The position numbers and the translations under genes are program-made. The notes under the pieces are model-generated. The model worked only from the letters and a program-made list of their open reading frames with translations, was not told the origin of the DNA and did not search any database. From assembly GCA_022496805.1 (NCBI GenBank), contig CM040088.1, positions 7,843,001-7,907,000 of the forward strand: 64,000 bases of DNA, in the 5' to 3' direction. How positions within the stretch are numbered: position 1 is the stretch's first letter; each line of letters starts with the position of its first letter. This document shows, piece by piece, positions 60,532 to 64,000 of the stretch. The DNA is from Pohlia nutans (lineage: Eukaryota > Streptophyta > Bryopsida > Bryales > Mniaceae).

Positions 60532-61549
60532 CACTGGTTTCAGATTAGTCTTGCTCTGCTCTGTATAGTCAACTCAACTGATCTTAGTTTTGGGTTTAGG
60601 ATAACTGTAGTTCCCTGTTTTCTCTCTAGTTTAGAGGGACTATAGGTTCTGTAGGTCTTGCATTTCAGCTGGTGACGTACATGGCTGAATTGTAATTGTA
60701 TACCTGTACCATACAACATTACACAAAGACATGACCCTTTGCAAGGGTTTATGATATTTATGCTGTACATGACTTCTGTTCAGTTGCTCCGTTGATTCTG
60801 CTCTTTTGATGTTTCCAAACTAAACCAGTTCTTGGTCTTTTTGGGCATGCTTCTCTTGTTTACGCGGGCAGCATTTCTACTTGTGATATTTCCAATTCTG
60901 CCCTCACGTACTAACGGCAAATTTCTTTTGGTATGGTTTTGACATGCTGTAGATTTTCTGACAGTTTCAGGCTGGACACTTGGCTTCATGTCAATGTCCA
61001 TGGACTATGAACAGTTCTACTATGTGTGTACTTTCCAAGTGCGCATTGGCTCCACAGTGGCCCCACTACTTGTAATGGCGAAGTCATTCACACTAACACA
61101 CATAGAAAGTACATGTAGAAAAAGATCACCTCGCTAACATTCCAACTTGACATAAACATTCACTACTAAAACCTATCAGTGTTTTTTTTATTGGAAAAAC
61201 AACCTACATGAGAACCATTGTGGGGAACAAGGTTTGTGGAGAACCGACCTTTAGTTACAAGTCAACCGGTTGAAATTGAGAATTGCCTGATTGAGTTCAA
61301 AATCTTAGCAAAACAACCGATCATTTTGTGGGAAATGAGAGAATATTCTCTATTTTCTTAAGGACGAGATGAGAGAATGCTCCAAAAAACCGGTTGGTCT
61401 AAGAAAATGTAGGATCTTAGCTGGTGAAGCTAAAATTTCTTCCCGGGATGTGGTGGGGAATTCCTTCCCCTCCAATATAAAAGGATAAGTGGTCCTTTGG
61501 CAGTTTTGCCAATAAAAGAAATGTTGCTTTTTGTCCAAGAATGTCCTTG
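60532..61549 (+). other. CAT 3' flank and intergenic stretch
   Basis: The 3' UTR and polyadenylation site must lie in the first few hundred bases; TTGTAATTGTAT near 60,690 is a plausible plant far-upstream element, but no firm cleavage site can be assigned. No other gene recognised. Confidence 0.4.
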
Positions 61550-61553
61550 TTAG

Positions 61554-62418
61554 CCCTTTAGTGCCCAAGGTATTGTAGCTAGGTGCATTGGATTTCAAAG
61601 GTTTTTTTCACCATGATTGATACTACTAGAAATAGAATGGATCAAATTGGAAGGTAACTATACAATGGTATTTTCAAGTGGAGTGGAGACATTTTACCGA
61701 AATTAGAGAATCATTCAATGGTGGAATTGGAAGATCATAGTATGTCTTTGAACAATATAATACACACTCAAAATGAGATTTTGGATTGTGTGTGGCTTCA
61801 AAGTTAATTAGAATTTGGGTTAAATTTTCAAAAACAAAAGTGAAGAGGTTTAGCAATGACCTATGTCAACACCTCTCCATTGCAATATTTCATATTAAGA
61901 ACGGACTCACACATAATTATTGTGAATTTTATAACTGAGAGTGACTTATCCATATACAATTTAGGACAAAAAATTATACGCCAAAAAATGAAAGGAGTTG
62001 ATACATTGATCAAGATTGGAATACGTACACTACTAGAACATGAACAAGAGAACACAATCCAAAAAAATAAAACAAGATAACAAACTTCCAAACACAAGAA
62101 GTAGCACATAGTACATATGTTTTATTTGTAAGTATTTACTGTATTTGTAAGTATTTACTATATTTGTAAGTATTTACTGTATTTGTAAGTATTTACTGTA
62201 TTTTCAAGTATTTGCAATATATTCGCTTTTTGTTCATAGGTATTTTAATAGTTACACAACTCCAAATTGAAATTTTCTTTCTCTAGAAGATGTGTATTGT
62301 AAATCTCCAACTCTAAACTTCACAATTCAAAATCCAATTCTTCACGGATTTTCTGTTATTTGCATTTCAATTTCCGACACTGCAGTGACTATAATCTGGT
62401 TTGTTGGGTACTAAAGGG
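61554..62418. mobile_element. TTAA-flanked piggyBac-like element (family F), copy 2
   Basis: 865 bp with ends CCCTTTAGTGCCCA / GGGTACTAAAGGG; TTAA is intact on the right (62,419-62,422) and reads TTAG on the left. The interior matches 48,455-49,239. It contains the tandem array at 62,115-62,210. Confidence 0.75.
62115..62210 (+). repeat. Tandem 18-bp repeat (TATTTGTAAGTATTTACT)
   Basis: About five head-to-tail copies inside the family F element; the last is diverged. Confidence 0.85.
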
Positions 62419-62592
62419 TTAAGTCGGGTAGTTATAAGTTATTTCAATGGGAATCCTCGTCCTCTCATTTGCACTCCTAGTGTGAGATTTCCACTGATGA
62501 GGAGTGTTCTTTTCATGATGAAATTATCTTTCACTTGTGTAAATAAAATAAAATAAAAGTCAAGCAGGCATGTTGTGGTTTGAAGAGATTAA

Positions 62593-62816
62593 CCCTTAAA
62601 CGGCCCGAAAGCCCTTTCTGGTCGTAAAGTATATTTTGTATTTGGTGGTATTTGATCAAAATAACAATGACCAAACACTTTTCAATTCAAAATAAAATTG
62701 ATAATCGTGATAATATATATCTAACAATATATCACAATTCATATAGTAAACCTCCATTGAGCAATTATAAGGCTAAATATAGGTTGAAGAGAGGGATCCC
62801 AAGGGTCTTTTAAGGG
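62593..62816. mobile_element. Small TTAA-flanked piggyBac-like MITE
   Basis: 224 bp between TTAA at 62,589-62,592 and 62,817-62,820; ends CCCTTAAACGGCCC / GGGTCTTTTAAGGG. Another single end of the type TTAACCCCTAAACG lies at about 62,933. Confidence 0.7.
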
Positions 62817-63051
62817 TTAAACCCCTAGTGACCGAGGAGGATTATAATATGGTTGCAAGCTTTTTGAGAGAAGCCAGCACGTGTTGGATTTTCATTATTT
62901 TCCAATGAAAATCAAGTTAACCCCTAAACGACTACCACTATGTTTCTCTCCAAACACTCCAAGGCTGCCTAAAAGTACCCCTTCTCAGAAAAAGGCAAAT
63001 AGTTTTTGATTTAAGACCTTTTTTTGACCGATCCAACTGTAGGACATTTCA

Positions 63052-64000
63052 AACACTGAATTAGGAATTTTTGCACTTGGGGGTATGACAATGCACTTGT
63101 CGCCCGTCGAACAGAAATGGACATTTTTGAAGTTGCAGGGGGGTATAATTTTGGTACTCGTTGGTTTTACGGGTTGGAAATTTACGCAGTGTTAAAGTGG
63201 GAATTTTAGGCGTTTCAACTTACTCCAATCATGCAAATTTGGTCACACATGCATAAAATCTTGCATTGGTACTTCATTTAGTCTAAAACAATGTATTAAG
63301 GGGGTAGTCAAAAATGGATACAAAGTTATCTACATTTTCTACCAAAACATCGAGTCATTCAAATCACCTATACAAGATCAACCGAATAATACACGTTGCG
63401 CTGTACTATATGGCTATTGCTGCTACGTAATGCAGCTCATAGTACTATGTGTCTCATACGACGTACTAAACCTATTAATATGCATCTAGGTCATTCTGCA
63501 AACGTTCGTTGTCCATTTCTTCTATTTGTAGTGCAATATACTCCACCAAATGCGGTTTTGCCTCCGTTGGAATTTTAATCTTCGCTTCCGTCAGCTCGCC
63601 ATGCACTCGCACATTGTTCTCTTGTACAAGCCCACCCCTTGTTCTTATCGGCACATTTTCCCATGAAAATATAGCCGCGTCTTTGACAACCCATCCGTGT
63701 CCCTCACCAGATGGCTCCCAAAATGCTTCCATGCAATTCGTATACCTCGCTCTACTAGACCCCCGCTCGTCTTGCATTCCGCGTCCTCTCATGGGCCAAT
63801 ACCACACAACCTTCATCTTTGCAGCCCATTTGCCTTGTCCAAACTCCAACACCTTCCCCACATAGAACGGTACACCAGCTCGTACTTCTATTGGTTCCAC
63901 GGTGAGACCCACAAAGTGCCCAACTCTAATGTCATTCTCCGGATTGAACGGTGGAAAAGGATCATCAGCTCCTACTGTAGATGTTGTGGTTGTTGCTCGA
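63052..64000. mobile_element. Left end of a longer relative of the 10,485-12,751 transposon (runs off window)
   Basis: AACACTGAATTAGGAATTTT, then TTGCACTTGG, a short spacer, ATGCACTT and a GCCCG-type phrase follow the same layout as the left end at 10,485 (AACACCCAATTCCCTATTTT, TTGCACTCGG, ATGCACTTGG, CCGGGCG). The gene on the - strand ends about 0.42 kb inside, compared with 0.51 kb in the deleted relative. The right end lies outside the window. Confidence 0.55.
63475..63999 (-). CDS. C-terminal part of an unknown element-associated protein, cut by the right window edge
   Basis: The frame is open from the window edge to a TAG-type stop at 63,475 (about 174 codons, 5' end missing). Readable features are PFYVGKVLEFGQGKWAAKMKV followed by WYWPMRGR, then YTNCMEAFWEPS, IFSWENVP and a C-terminal helix HLVEYIALQIEEM ending in DAY. 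The block beginning at PFYVGKV resembles a small beta-barrel reader-type domain (BAH-like) by pattern only. The C-terminus is shared with the fragment at 10,992-11,192. The position inside a transposon-type end suggests it is the element's own protein, possibly the transposase C-terminus, but no catalytic motif is in view. Confidence 0.55.
   Translation of the reverse strand, partial: RATTTTSTVGADDPFPPFNPENDIRVGHFVGLTVEPIEVRAGVPFYVGKVLEFGQGKWAAKMKVVWYWPMRGRGMQDERGSSRARYTNCMEAFWEPSGEGHGWVVKDAAIFSWENVPIRTRGGLVQENNVRVHGELTEAKIKIPTEAKPHLVEYIALQIEEMDNERLQNDLDAY

Noticed and set aside
1..64000. CRISPR arrays, bacterial operons, rRNA or tRNA genes
   Set aside because: No regularly spaced identical repeats with unique spacers, no bacterial gene organisation, and no cloverleaf or rRNA sequence were recognised; the tRNA-like match at 2,286 is a retrotransposon primer site only.

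Overview
The window looks like nuclear DNA from a streptophyte, more likely a seedless plant or charophyte alga than a flowering plant. Supporting this: the only confident host gene is a spliced plant-type cationic amino acid transporter (CAT) with GT-AG introns; a Ty1/copia element is primed by a sequence matching plant initiator tRNA-Met; and several repeat types uncommon in seed plants are present (a Tc1-like DD34E transposon, TTAA-flanked piggyBac-like elements, and a dual-endonuclease LINE). Species cannot be fixed from the sequence. Gene density is very low and most of the window is mobile elements at different stages of decay.

Region 1 to 19.5 kb is a nested stack. The host element is a non-LTR retrotransposon on the + strand ending in a TCTA-type tail at about 19,546. 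Its ORF1 is split by a young, apparently intact Ty1/copia element (2,028-7,488, LTRs that read as identical, 5-bp target duplication). Its ORF2 is split by a 2.27-kb DNA transposon with 32-bp inverted ends (10,485-12,751). Removing each insertion restores the host reading frame. ORF2 starts with a 2A-like motif and then carries an AP-type endonuclease, reverse transcriptase, RNase H, an R2-like zinc finger and an R2-like restriction-type endonuclease. That is the dual-endonuclease layout of the Dualen/RandI clade.

Region 19.5 to 30.4 kb has no convincing host gene. It holds TTAA-flanked piggyBac-like MITEs, a pair of 540-bp repeats, and a 0.46-kb MITE split by a 1.96-kb insertion with a 5-bp duplication. 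Region 30.4 to 37.8 kb holds two decayed, divergent, spliced genes: a MULE/SWIM-like transposase on the - strand and a gene of unknown function on the + strand, separated by GC-rich hairpin arrays.

Region 37.8 to 54.9 kb is AT-rich repeat territory. It contains a 2.77-kb Tc1-like element with about 570-bp inverted repeats and a once-frameshifted DD34E transposase, a 1.6-kb foldback element, more TTAA elements, a 5'-truncated copy of the LINE, and a long TA microsatellite. Region 56.3 to 60.5 kb is the CAT gene: five exons, 632 codons, GC-rich coding sequence against an AT-rich background. From 60.5 kb to the end there are more TTAA elements, and at the right edge the left end of what appears to be a longer relative of the 10.5-12.75 kb DNA transposon, with a partial gene running off the window.
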